Assembly: GCA_902728285.1 (NCBI GenBank)
Contig: CACVBU010001169.1
Coordinates: forward strand, 289,952-353,951
DNA from: Clytia hemisphaerica
Lineage: Eukaryota; Cnidaria; Hydrozoa; Leptothecata; Clytiidae
DNA length: 64,000 nt
Direction: 5' to 3'
Shown here piece by piece: positions 11,201-23,512 of the stretch (the first letter of the stretch is position 1; every line of letters starts with the position of its first letter). Under the pieces are notes generated by a model. The model did no database searches. It was given only the letters and a program-made list of their open reading frames with translations, and was not told the origin of the DNA. The position numbers and the translations under genes were made by a program.

Positions 11201-14200
11201 GAGGAAAACTTACATTGTAAGTATTCTTTGATCCAGGAAAGTTCTGGGTCAGTTGAAGGACCATTTTTATAAGGCTTTCCTGTCGATTTTCCAGTACGGC
11301 AACTCTTTCGAATAACCTATGAGTAAAACAAAATTAATCAACAACAAAATACTTTTACGAACAGACAAGCTCACCTTTTTGGCAATACGACTTACAAAAA
11401 GAGTCTAACAATGAACTCGATCTCATACTTACTTCGCAACAATATCATCATTTCCTCTTATGTTTGCTTGATGAGGTGGGGTGCCATTTTCCAAAATCTG
11501 TTTTAAGAAGTTCGAGCTAAATAAAAAATGAAACAGAAGTGATTATTACAAGAGGCGCTCATTTAAGCATTTACCTTATTGAAAAACACCCTGTCTCACA
11601 GCCCCGGTGAAACTTTATTCCTCAGTGGGGATAAAAATTTCTATCAAATCCCAACGGGGAAAGAAATTCTATTGTTCCAAGGTTAAAAAATCCAGTGGGG
11701 TGGTTTTAGAGTCCAATTTCTAAATAATGTTGAAATCAAAGTCAATTTCGCAGCGGTGTTTTGATAGACAAATCAATGAATTCAAGTATCAAGAGCTTTA
11801 CTCGAAAATTTAACTTACCAAGTTGGTGACACAATATCTGAAGCTGCTGAACCCACTGAAGGTATCGAAGTCGATTGCGGTGTTTGCAAAGTATGATAGC
11901 TGAGTAAAAAAAAATTGTAAAAATCATTACTTTGCACTATTTTGCACTCAAGTGTCAGAAGTGTGAGGGATGACTGTTATCCAAAAATGCTCATAAAAGA
12001 AATATAGACTTTCAAGACGGGGTTAATACTTCTTGGCCCTAATACCTCCATTTTTGCAATTTTGTTCTGTTTTTGTTCAAAGTTGAAATATGAAAGAGAA
12101 GTAAACAATTACATGTTCTCTAGACCAGCCTGATCAGCATTCGAAATCGTCTTGAGTAGATTTGTATATCTAGAAATAAAAAGAATGAAATCATAGTCCG
12201 TATTAGAAATCCCGGTCTGAAAGCCTTTTGTTTTATTTATCGTTTCGAAATTAGTTTTTTTTGCTCATTTTTTAGTCATATGATTCAAAATTGAAATTGA
12301 TTTCAAAATAGGTTTTTATCAGCTGTAAATTTTATTTGAAAAAATTTCTTTACAAAAAACAAACTAAATTATTACGTATTGGTTTGTGATCCTGGTACAT
12401 GATATATTGGTCTTTGACCGGCAGTTGACGTTATCTGAGTATAACTAAAGAATAAAAAAACCTATTATCTTCTATATACTAAGCGCGTTATGTGAGTGAG
12501 CTGTGTGAGGGAGCCATTATGGATAAACTGCATATAAATATCGTTTATCTCTCAAATTGAATTCCCTCTGAGAAAATACTTTCCCGAAAAATTTCTTCCT
12601 TGAAGGTAGAATACAACCCGTGCCTATTTTACCCACCCCTGCAATTAAGCAGAAAAGATTTCATAAATTGCACCCAGTAATTTGGTATGGAAAAAGCAAA
12701 CAATATTTACGTTGTCTCTTGAGCAGCTTGTGTTTGATGACAAAGGTCTTCTTCGTTTACAAGCTGATTTTCGATTGACGTAAGATCATTACATCTAAAA
12801 AATGAAAAGAGTAGAACCAAAAATAATGATTAAGAGGTAAGTTTGTTTTTTAAATATACTTTTTCGTGTTTTTTTTTTATGGTCAGCCTTTGGGATGGAA
12901 GCAAAAACGATACTAAAGATAAAACCTCAAACAGACAATAGCATACCCTTAGAGACAATCATATTTGATGTAGTTCATTTTTGAAATCAATGTTAACATA
13001 TCAAAAAAAAATGATCGAAGTAAAAACAATTACATGTTTTTTTTTTATAAGCAAGTGTCTGTCCCTATGTCAGGCTCGCATTATGCTTAGTATTCTATTG
13101 TTCTCAAACAATAGAGCCATTGTTTAGGTACCAAAAACTGAGCTTGCATATGCTTATAAACGTTATGCTTATAAAAGAAAAAACATGTAATTACGTTGTT
13201 ACTTGATCGGTTTGAGGAGACGCAATTAAGGATGTTTGGTATCTGAAGAATGAAAACGATTTAAAAGCCTTAAAAAGGTATAAACTAAAATATATACGTG
13301 ATGGTTTCCTACTACTTTTATAATTTCATTTGACCAAGATGTTTATTAACTTTGATTGATATATCTTATCCATCCGTCTCTTTTTACCTTTTCCAAATCA
13401 ATAGAATTATGTAATATATCGTTTTGCATCAAAACTAAAAAGACTTATTAGGCACTTTTTCTGTTTTGAGGAAAACGCAGTTAAAGTTTTCAAATAGCTG
13501 TAAAAGTTTGCCCCATAGTGAAGAGTTATCTCTGGCAATTGTAAGGCCAATCAGGTATATTTAGCAAGTATTTAATAGTGTCAGTCAGATCAGATATTAG
13601 TGTCGAATTAGAGATTTATATTACAAGGCATTTGCTTTGATGCGATGATATGTAATTATTTGAAAATTGACTTACTGACTGTAATCTCCTAAGCCAAAGA
13701 GGTTTCCATTATTTGGGAGTGTTGGATTTCTGTAAAAACAAAGAGTAAACAAATTTTCAAAAAACCCTGTCAAAATCTCAAGCTCTGTCAAAAATTTTTA
13801 GTAATTTGAAATCTGCCAAAATGACTAATTGTGATGAATATATAAATTTTCCCAAGTAACATTTCAACTTTTTGACATTTTCAGCCTTTACTGATAATTT
13901 TTATTAAGACTTACTGACTATTGTGAGACTGCATCAAAAAAGCAGCCGAAAATTTATTGTTGTTGGTGTTGCAGCCATTCTGTCCTAATTGAATTTGCGA
14001 CTTTTGTTGTTGTTGCTGGTCTTGTTGCTGAGATAAACTTAAAAAAAGACATAAGTATGATTTTAATAGTAGAAATTTTAAATAGCATTTCTAAAAAAGC
14101 AAGTTTACTGACAGTCAAGCTACTTCTAAAATTATATATCAATAGCTATCACTGATTTGAATAACGTTCTAGACCTTTAATAACTGAGTAACCACATAAT

Positions 14201-15631
14201 TTTCTTACTTTAACAATGGACTTCTGTCTAAAGCTTCTTGAAGCACATTGTGTTGTTGCTTTCTTGCAAATAACTAAACATTTATAAAACAAGCTAGTGA
14301 TAAATAAAAATCTTCATTGTACATCAAACGTTGCTTGTAAACCTGTGTTGACTCTACAAGTACTAATTATTGATTTATGGTAAGGACTTTTCAGTTACAG
14401 TTTTTTATCTTACAACTAACATGAATCTGAATTTAAATATTAGCAAGAAATATGTAAAGATGGATTTGGAGAATTGCCATACTCTGGAAAACCAAGACCA
14501 AAATCTTGAAAATAGCCTAAAACCATGATCAATTTCCATAAAATTTTTAGTCACATTATAAAGCAAAATTTGTGTTTATAATAACTATGCTAAAATACAT
14601 TCACTTATATATTTACCTGCTTTGGATCCATACAGCGTTGATCTGCATCTGAGCTTTTTTTCAGAAGTGGGCTGGTTAAGATCTGATCAAGATCAGTTTC
14701 AAAGTCTAAAAAAAAGTTTCAAATTTGTGCACCTATTTTATCAAACATGATAGAACCTCTTCAGGAATGGACTCTGTGTTTGGTATCTGATTCCTCATCC
14801 ACTGTCTATTTTTATTTTTTTGAAATAGAAGTTGCATTTATGGACATGTTTTTTAATTGTTTCGTATTTGACATTTTCAAAAAAGCTAAAATGTGTTTCA
14901 TGAACCCAAAGTTTTACAGGCCATTAGTACTGGTAATTAGACCACAAAAACACTTTTTTCGAAATTCTAGCCAGCATTTATGAGCAATTATTGGTTGGTT
15001 TTGAAAATCTGCAAAATCAAGACTTTAAACCCTTAATATTGGTAACTAGGTAACTGAATCTGACAAAGGAAAGGTTACAGTGGTGGATGATAAGTACTGT
15101 AAAGTATGAATTACCTATATTTATTTTTCTCTTGGCCAATTTTCGGTTGGATTTTGTGGTAATGGTTTTCCTCTTTTCTGATGGATAGACCTGATCATAA
15201 TATGTGATGGCTTCTTGTCGTGTGGCTAAAATAAAAATTTTGTGCATGTTGTTTATTTTTCACTTAATTTTGTGGCTGTAAACATTGGGAAGCTACTGTA
15301 GTTGAATGAATTTTTAGAATATCAAATTCAAACCTTAAATTTGGCCCAGTGCTGCTAACTTTTCTTATAATATGATAGTAGTATGAGGCAGGATTCAGCA
15401 AACTGTTAGGGCTAGAAAGTAGTTTTTAGCATGAAAATTTAGCCTTAAAAAAAGTGTTAACATACCAAAAATACTTTCAACACGTCCCGTGGATCCTTCT
15501 TTACAGGATACAGTATTACCCACTTCCACTTGCCCAGTTGCTGTGGCACCCCAAAAAACATTTTTATCATTTGTTGGATTGTGTGTTACAGTATTGTCGC
15601 TCCATTCGATGATTACCCAGCTCAATGACAT
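8260..15631 (-). CDS. BEN-domain protein, 16 exons, 503 codons
   Basis: Exons, in order of reading: 15631-15466, 15225-15115, 14705-14617, 14273-14209, 14037-13915, 13729-13676, 13242-13195, 12794-12711, 12444-12376, 12169-12113, 11899-11819, 11516-11433, 11316-11214, 11000-10956, 10366-10198, 8423-8260. Every junction has GT-AG and matching phase; the total is 1512 nt. The first about 90 residues (MSLSWVIIEWSDN...) resemble the N-terminal segment found in other invertebrate BEN proteins. Residues about 144-160 are Gln-rich, 344-378 form a probable coiled coil (LFERVAVLENRQESLIKMV), and about 405-485 fit a BEN domain (ARRIMDEILTVEEF..., then SHLHTAMGHYLVNVN). BEN domains bind DNA in chromatin and transcription factors. 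Introns 4 to 12 are all phase 2, so exons 5-12 are symmetric and could be skipped without frame loss. No frame breaks occur, so this is probably a functional host gene. The exon model is my inference. Confidence 0.8.
8591..9051. mobile_element. MITE in the last BEN intron, TACTCTCGG termini
   Basis: TACTCTCGGGTACCTAATAGCC at 8591 is mirrored by GGCTATTAGGTACTCGAGAGTA ending about 8875, and again by CCCGGTAACCGAGAGTA ending at 9051. The interior has G-runs on the left half and matching C-runs on the right (inverted). It could be one long foldback or two overlapping copies. Confidence 0.65.
9101..9498. mobile_element. MITE with about 45-bp termini, interrupted by a second MITE
   Basis: The left end (TCTGTCTCTATATAATCTGC..., including GACAAAAAAGGCTGT) matches the inverted right end up to AAGACAGACTTT at about 9498. 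The interior between the arms is mostly occupied by the element at 9237-9444. Confidence 0.75.
9237..9444. mobile_element. Nested MITE, TACCTTAAGGAAATAAATTA termini
   Basis: TACCTTAAGGAAATAAATTA at 9237 is mirrored at the right by TTAATTTATTCCCTTAAGGTA ending at 9444. Arms are about 45 bases and include ATTAATTAATGCG. It lies wholly inside the element at 9101-9498, so it inserted later. Confidence 0.75.
9578..9850 (+). repeat. tRNA-derived SINE candidate
   Basis: TGGTTTAGATAATAG at 9578 resembles a pol III A box, and GGGTTCCAAACCCC at 9633-9646 is a near-consensus B box about 55 bases on. A non-tRNA body runs to about 9850 before AT-rich sequence. No second full copy in the window confirms the ends. 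Confidence 0.5.
11583..11710. mobile_element. Partial MITE of the CTCACAGACCCGGTGG family, in a BEN intron
   Basis: AACACCCTGTCTCACAGCCCCGGTG followed by CAGTGGGGATAAAAATTT and CAGTGGGG words; the same order as in the complete copy at 23051-23358. The right terminus is missing. Confidence 0.6.
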
Positions 15632-17658
15632 TTTGTTACCTGAAATTGCGATAAATATAATCTTAGATCAGTCAAATGGTGTTAGTAATATAATTAAAGT
15701 AGACTGCACTCCTGGGTAGGTCTTTTGAGAAGAAATTTTGGATGTTTTCTCAGAGGTATACTTTATAGGCAATTACATTCAAAAATCAAATGCCACCAAA
15801 TCTTGTAAATGCAATCAAAACATTTGATTGATATATTACTTGCCTCCATATAAATCTTAAGTCATTTTGTCTCTAAAATTCAAGCGCAATGACCCGCCCA
15901 TATCAGTCCGCCCGTGCAAAATCATAATATTGAAACCCCTCTTTGCTTATAAACAATAATAACAAAACAAAAGAAGTCACAACTCTCAATAGCAAAAAGA
16001 TAACTTAAAGGGAAAAATTTTTGCAGGAAAAATTTATGTGTTTAAAACAAGCGGTTTTTCACCAAATCAGCGAAACACAAATATTCTCAGGTTGGGTCAA
16101 TATATAGGTATTTTTACTGATTTTTAGGGTAAAATTGGGAAAAATTCTCTCAACCACGAAATTTAATTCCATAAAACCTCTGAATTTCGAGCTAGCAACC
16201 AATATTTCTTCCCGCAAAAAGTTCTTTTCTTATAATAAGGTAGTAAAAAAGAGCACAAAATTTGAGAAATCATTTTGTCGATTCTTCTGTCTCATCATAT
16301 AGCACTCTCCTAACCAACTATTGAAAATTTTAACAAATAATGTGAAATGATAGAAATATAATATAAAAGTGATAGCTAGACATTGTGACCAAAGAAAAAT
16401 AAAGTGCATATGAACTCTTTGTTCCTTTTTTGGCTCTCTGACCAAATGACCAAATGGTTGTTTAGGAGAACCCATGTGATACTATATTGAATAACAAATT
16501 ACTCCACATAAATTACTTTCCCTCACTCAGCCTTTGAAAAAAGGTCTATTTCAGAACATATGCACGTCCACGTGGTGGTGAGAAGCATCAACAAAGGATA
16601 TAGCTGTATACTGTTTCGTAACACAATTTGTAATGTTGTGGCTGTAGGTACTCATTGTTATCTGGTTATTTTTAGCTTAAACTGTTATTCATCTAGCAAC
16701 AGTGCTTATGTTTGACGCCATTCCTAACCATTTCATGCAAAAGGTTTGCGAAGTATGCAGCAGTTTGAGATATTGTTGTTTTTGTTGTTGTTGTTTGTTG
16801 TTGAACATTAGATTTGTTAGATTGTGATTTTCCTTCGAACTTGTTCCATTGACACCCTCTGGATACAATGAAATTATTTCCTCTTACTGTAAGTAGTAAT
16901 GTACATCTATCATTTCCCCATTTATGTGTTTATTGTCTATCAGATCAGATGAGCTCAGATCAGATGTCAGGTTTCATTTTGTAATTACCATTTTAATACA
17001 TCACGTGCAGATGTTTGATCATCAAAAAACAACTGAATCCATTATTTCTAAGTATCTGGGTCTGCTGAATGAAGTCTCACAAAGCCAATATAATAGAGTA
17101 TTGTGGTTTTCTGTGATGACTGTGTGACGAGCGACGAGCTGCGATTGTATACTTTGTACGGAATTCCACTTTGTACACTAAACTAAACTTCAGCAAGCCC
17201 GATTCGGAATAGGTAAACACATTTCTCAGCAAAGTCGACTTTTATAAAGTCAGTAATGTAAACACAGTTCAACTTTAATTTAAAAGCTTACCTTTTATAA
17301 CAGAAACTTTTCCAATACAAGGTCTCTCTGCCCTTCAATTCAAAAACTGATTGAAAATGAAAATGAAAATGATGACAAAAAAGGCGCCTTTTTTCAATTT
17401 ATTTTCTTTAAAAAAAACTCGAGTAAGACAAGTAAATTACTGCCTAACCCGAGTAACTCGAGTTCTTGGAGACCAAATTCGTACCCAGTTCACTTTATCT
17501 CACCCGTGTCACACTTGTCGCATCTGGAAGGCGGCCTGAAACCGAATTCTTAATTACCCGAAAAACGCGTACTTTTCGCAGTTTTCGAGGTTGTGGCATT
17601 TTGAAAAATTAAAAATTACAAAATCTAGTACTTCATTTAACATCACACACCGTGGAGA
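15632..17658. other. Divergent intergenic region between the BEN and CACTA-like genes
   Basis: Both genes point away from this 2-kb interval, so their promoters should lie here. I see no certain promoter element. There is a GTTGTTTGTTGTTG microsatellite at about 16770-16805 and a GATCAGATGAGCTCAGATCAGATG tandem at about 16941. Open frames at 16230-16475 and 16924-17127 show no motifs. Confidence 0.35.
17410..17480. repeat. CTCGAGTTA-type repeat fragment
   Basis: ACCCGAGTAACTCGAGTTC within about 70 bases rich in CGAGTAA words, related to the blocks at 7211 and 23513. It ends about 180 bases upstream of the CACTA-like start codon. Confidence 0.45.
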
Positions 17659-20600
17659 ATGGACGTAATACAATTTAATGAAGAATTCTACTGTTCGAAA
17701 TGTTTTGCTAAATTTAGCAAAAAATTTAATGCTCAACGGCACTACAGGAATGCTCACGGTATAACGCAGCACCAGCAGCCACCATTATTAACTGCAGAAG
17801 TATCCTCTCACAATGAGCTTGATGATGATAGATTGAATGACTCCGACACAGAAATGTGCGAAGATCACTATTCCCTTGGAGCAGACGGACAAGCAAACGA
17901 AGCTCCTATCGAGCATGGCATTGATCAACTAATAGCAGCTACTATGCGGACGCTTCAGTTCAGAGAAGACGATGAGGCAGATTCTTCAAGTGATCAGAGT
18001 GACGACGAGGTAGACGAGCTTTCGATTGATGACGATTGGGTATTTGATGGATCGAAAATATCAATAAAAGAGCATGCTTCCTCTGTGTTAGGTATATAAG
18101 TTCTTTAGCACTTTACAGAAGGGGATTGGGAGGCATTAGTTTTTGTCTTACATACGAGGGGTCATGGGTTCCGGGTATACCCATGGGTTCCGGGTATGTG
18201 CGAGCCATAAGGATCCTTTTTCACAACCTCGAAAGTCTCTCAAAGCGGTACAAAAACCATTAAAAAGCATAATGAGTCTGGAAAAATGAAATTTTTGATT
18301 TTTGGCTTAGACATACCCGTCATCTTGTAAAGCTAATACCATCCGGGGTTTCAAGGCATTAAAATGTAAACATAAATAAAGGCCAAATAATCGAGATCGG
18401 AAAAAATTACGAATCATAAAGGGGATCATTCTCAAGACTCTGAGAATTATTTTCTTTACTCTCTAATTTCTAAAGGATTTACAGTGCGCCATCGGGTTTC
18501 GGATGAGGCGATGAAAGATCTCTTAGCTCTACTTGAACTGCATATGCCTAAAGAAAACAAAGCTTTCAGGACTATTAAGGTAAGTTATAGAAAAGTAAAT
18601 TATTGACCATTGCACGCGCCTTGTACAAATTATATTCCATTTTTCCATTTGAGGATTGACTTCCGACTAATTAATGGGTTTTTGATGGTCCGATTGCCTG
18701 TACACAGGTGGAAAATACTATAGTTTTTGATAATATAAATGTATGTATATTACGTAGATTTTTTCTTATGATTAAAATTTTCGTTCAGCAAATGAATAAA
18801 GTTCGCGATAAATCGATCGAAGAGGAGAGCTATAAGTTCGTGGAGTATTGCGAAAAATGCCATGCAATTTGGCCTACTGATCAAAATATTGTGTCTTGCA
18901 GCACATCACAATGTCAAGGGTATTAAATTGTTTTATTTAAATTGGTCTGTGAAAATATTTCCTCACTTTCTTGTGTTTTAATTAAGACTGAAAATCAGCG
19001 ATCAGTATAAAAATCGATCAACTAATATTTCGAAGCTGAGCGTCGTTGATAATAAGCTTAGACTGACAGGAAATATGTAATGATATTTTTGTATTAGGAA
19101 AAGGTACTCAGGCGATCAAACGAAGAAAAAGAAAAAATGCTACTTCAGCATTTGCTCAATTGAAGACCAGATAAAGAAAATTTTGAAACGTAAGAACTCT
19201 TTCCTAGGGATAGATTTTCTAAAGCTTATTTTTCTTCTGATGGGTTAAAATTAAGAATATTACCGTGAAAAACGCATGCTGAAATCTTACTCCGACCTGT
19301 TTGATATGTTCTCAAAAAACCAACCTCTAATACTTAGGATAACGTTGAAGCCGTGATTCTATCACTGGAGGAGTCTACCTGAATTTGCTAGTTTTCCTTA
19401 TATTTTTATTGAAGGTGAAGGTGTATGGGATCTTTTGTGCGAAACCTTCAATAAAAGATCCGATTTAACAAATGAAGGAAAAATAAACGACATCATTGAT
19501 GGTGTAAAGTATAAAGAAATGTGTAAAGAAGGCGGTTTTCTTCATCAGAATCAAAATCTAACGCTGACATTCAACACTGATGGTGCTCAAGTATATAAAA
19601 GCTCAAGGGAGGATATTTGGCCCATGTATGCTGTGATTAATGAGCTACCACCCAATTTAAGATTCAAAACAGAAAATATCATAGTTTGGGGAGTTTGGCA
19701 AGGAAGAGGAAAGCCACCAACAATGACATTTCTTGAGCCTTTTGTAAATGAAATGAAGAATCTTTATAACAACGGTAATAATTTTTATCAAGTTAAAAAG
19801 TTCAATATTGTTTTCAGTAACGGCTGAGATTGGACGTTTTTACTTAACGGAAAGAATGTAAAACTCTCTTTTTTCAAATTGGTTAGGTTTAGTGCTACGC
19901 TTGAGACACGAAGAACGTCGAATTAGAGTCGCTGCGATAACAGGATCACTTGATTTGCCTGCAAAATCAGAGTTTCTAAATATGATTGGACATAATGGAG
20001 CACACGGGTGTAAAGATTGCTTGATCGAAGGTAAAAGGTCATGTTTGATAAGGAACACTTTTTTATCAGACGGTTAGCATTTCATTTTCTTTTTGAAAGG
20101 GGGGAAATAACGGAAAGAGTACGTAGTATTAGGTGTACGCTTGCGTACATGGGGGGTACTCAATTTTAACATTTTAGTGCGAAATTTATAAATAAAGATA
20201 AAGTATTTTTATATTTAAAGGTGCTCACGTGGTCAATAAAAAAGGATATTCGCACTATTATTCCTTTGAAGCGACCAAAAATGCAGAAGATCGAACAGAT
20301 GAAGACTCAATCTCGAATGCCCGGGAGGCTATTGAAAAAAATAAAACAGTAGATATTATTTTCTTTTTAATGCAAAAGTTACTAATCACTAAACATTATG
20401 TTCAATTTAGAAGAAAGTATTGTGTTCGTTATGAATTTATTAATTTTTTTTCTCTTTTCCATTCATAGGTAAACGGTATTAAAGGAGCAACATTCTTTAT
20501 GGCCCTTCCAATTTTCAGCATAAGGGATGGAATTGTTGTTGACTATATGCATGGGATATTATTAGGCGTTGGAAAGACACTGTTAAACTTATGGTTTGAG

Positions 20601-22740
20601 GTTGGAGATCACAAGAACTACTACAAGGCACACAAAACCTACCCGGCATATTTCGTTGGACACGATGTGAGTAAATTAGGGTTGAATTCTTAAAATTTCT
20701 ATTTGAGTAAAGAAAACGATTTAAGTTTTGATTTCTATAAAGTTATAAAAAAAGTGTCAAAATTCAATTCCTATGTTACTTAGATTGACGATGTAGACGA
20801 GCGATTGTTGAAAATGCAACCACCTGATTTTATAAGCAGAAGGCCCAGGAAGATAGACGGAAATATTGGACACCTAAAAGGTGATAATTCATTTGTCAAT
20901 TTAATCCTTTACCTTTTTCTACTTGGCATCCTAACAACTTAAAAAGATTTAACTAAAGTCGGACTCTGCCAATTCCAAATAGAGGGTAAATTTCATATTA
21001 AATTGCTTATTAGGGAAAACAAAGTGATGCGTTTAAGATTTTTAAGGAACCTGTAATGAAACACTTTCTTTGTAGCAAACGAACTCAGGTTGTGGATCCT
21101 TTATTACGCCTTGCCATGTCTCAAAGATATTTTACCTGAAACGTACTGGAATCACTTCTCGTTATTGGTGGAAGGACTTCATATCATTTTAAGCGATTCA
21201 GTATCGAGAGATGACATTACAAACGCTAGAAAATATTTTCGAACTTTCTACGAAGACTTTGCCAAACTATACGGTAAGTATTTATTAGGCCGATTGTTCT
21301 AGCTTCGAAATCTTACCCTGATTTTCTTATAGAAGTTATTCTCATAAAAAGGGTTGTATAGAAAGGGGTTTTGCGCCTTGCGCTACTTGATATGGTTATG
21401 AAATACTAGGAGTACTGTATGTTTTTTATTTATATTTTTTGAATTATCTTAAACTTTGGCTTCAATACAAAGCATCTGATATTGATATTTGTTCTTTTTA
21501 TAGAGCATAACCTTGGCAAATGTGGTTTGAACGTTCATAACCTGTACCACTTGTGTGATTATGTTGAGTGGTGGGGCCCTGCTTGGTGTTGGTCCTGTTT
21601 CGGCTTTGAGAATCTGAATGGTGAGATCTTGAAAAGAGTCCACGGGACTAAAAATACAACAAAACAGGTAAGAAGAAGGAAAAAAACATCATCTATTCTT
21701 CAAATAGCTTTTCCACCTATTGTCAAAATAAGTCTATACACGTTTTTCTTATAAGAACATCCAAAATTTTGCATCAAGCCTTTGCATCTGAAGTTGAACT
21801 TTATAACTTATTATTTTTTTATAACTTATAGATACTTTTAAGGTTCGCTGCTATCAAGGAAGTGCGCGAGACTTTGTTATCATCACATACACGTGATGTA
21901 TTAAAGAGCTTCCTAAGATCATTGTCCTATGGGGGAATGTAAGAATATTATAAATTTAAAAAAGTTCTTCGTCTTTTTGAGTTCAATCATTCAGCGCCAT
22001 GTATTACCCAAGGGAACACGAATAGTTCAATCACAATCTTAGCTCACCTACTTTATTTCTTATATTGCTCTGAGAAGGAAGGGCGAATTAAATTAATTAC
22101 CTCTTTTTTAGAAAAAGAAATTGGGTATATGTGTCAAAAGAAACATTTGTCAGTGGTTGTCTGGAAAAAGATGTTTATTCGTGTTACCGGAGAGGAAGTT
22201 TAATTGTTAAAGGAACAAGATACAAAAGGTCCACGAAAGCTATCAATAGTGTCGTAATAGCGTTGGTCAACTCCCAAGCGTATGCATTCCAAGTCGATTT
22301 CTTTACGGTGGACGAGAAATCAGTTTCCTTCCATGGAAAGTTATTACAAATTAGTAATCAATCGATAGCTCCCAAAGTTCTGCAAACATCGAAATTGCGT
22401 GTAGTTGAGGGGAAAAGGTAGTTAGTTATCTGCTTATTATCTTTTAAGTGTAAAAGCCCTGGAAAAGATCAGCAAGTAAAACCTAAATGGGAACTATATA
22501 TCTAGATTAGCATGCTGCAAAAAACCTTATATTTCCACTATAAAAAAGGCAAATAATTGTTGTGGGTCATATTTTTACCTGGGGCTGGCAATTATTGAAC
22601 GTTCCTAATTTTACTTTTATTTTAGTGAAGAGATTTACGTTTTCAATGCAGACACGATCACTGAGAAGCTACTGCTGATAGATGGAAATAACGATTTTCA
22701 ATGCATATCACGTTTGCCAAACCATTTCGAGTCAGATTGA
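17659..22740 (+). CDS. CACTA (tnp2-type) DDE transposase-like gene, 14 exons, 855 codons, intact frame
   Basis: Exons: 17659-18091, 18485-18579, 18789-18919, 19098-19189, 19415-19774, 19887-20030, 20221-20348, 20469-20666, 20784-20880, 21076-21273, 21504-21667, 21832-21938, 22112-22417, 22626-22740. All junctions are GT-AG and in phase; the sum is 2568 nt. Residues 11-33 form a C2H2 finger (YCSKCFAKF...QRHYRNAH), followed by a long acidic stretch. The core matches CACTA/EnSpm transposases: TFNTDGAQVYKSS (Asp about 306), NELPPNLRF and VWGVWQGRGKPP, HNGAHGCKDC, VVDYMHGILLGV (Asp about 486), NLYHLCDYVEWWGPAW and SCFGFENLNG (Glu about 661). The C-terminal segment is unassigned. No inverted terminal repeats of CACTA type are visible on either side. 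An unbroken 14-exon frame amid decayed elements suggests either a recently active element or a domesticated gene. Confidence 0.82.
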
Positions 22741-23050
22741 ACTTTTTCTTTAGTACAGTATATGAATGTATATGAATGTATTATTTTTGTCGAGAAAACT
22801 CATTATTTTTACCATCATTAATTAATATTTTGACTATATTTCTTCCACTCAATCAACCATCAGCCAGCGTTTTTCTGGAAAAAAAAGTAAAAAAAGTATA
22901 ATTAATTGTCAAACAATCTCGAAGACAAAAACCCCTAGAAAATGCGAAAGTAGGTTGATTAATCGACAAAATTTGGCCCTAAAACTTCCATATTGAAACA
23001 CTTCAGAAAATCTCGGGAAACAAAGAAAATGATTGTTATGTAACATATAT
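22741..23050. other. Downstream flank of the CACTA-like gene
   Basis: AT-rich; TATATGAATGTA is repeated at about 22757-22780. No AATAAA on the plus strand and no CACTA-type terminal repeat seen. Confidence 0.35.
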
Positions 23051-23358
23051 AACACCCCCTTCTCACAGACCCGGTGGAATCTTTTCAGCCAGTGGGGATA
23101 AAAATAACAGACCGAAATTCGATATGGATCGATATTCCCTTATTTTTTTCGGGGTTTAAAATCTTTTGTTTGTATATCAGAAAATTCAGTGGGGATGGTA
23201 AAAATAAATAGCATGATATTTTGCAGTGAGGATCGATTAATCTGATTATTTCCAGTGGGGACGAAAATTGGGGTATAATTATTTTCCACCGGGCACAATA
23301 TTTTGGCCAATTTTTCCAGTGGGAAGGGTTCCCAGTGGGTCTGTGAGAAGGGGGTGTT
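23051..23358. mobile_element. Complete MITE, AACACCCCCTTCTCACAGAC termini
   Basis: AACACCCCCTTCTCACAGAC at 23051 is mirrored by GTCTGTGAGAAGGGGGTGTT ending at 23358. ATATAT lies on both sides and may be the target duplication. CAGTGGGGA words recur inside. Related partial copies lie at 11583, about 24500, about 45000 and 63698. Confidence 0.8.
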
Positions 23359-23512
23359 ATATATCTCACAACATAACAGGATACTAGGTAATAAGAAGGA
23401 ATTTGAATAAACTCTTTTATTTAGTTTGTTGATACTAAGTATGATCTTTAATGAAATTTTTAAAGGTCCGTCCGTGCGTTTTTTTAAATTAGATATTTTT
23501 TTTATTTTACTT

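Noticed and set aside
19256..19400. Extra exon in the CACTA-like gene (QYYREKRM...)
   Set aside because: It begins in phase after an AG but offers no in-phase GT donor, while exon 19098-19189 joins 19415-19774 directly in frame and matches the family better.
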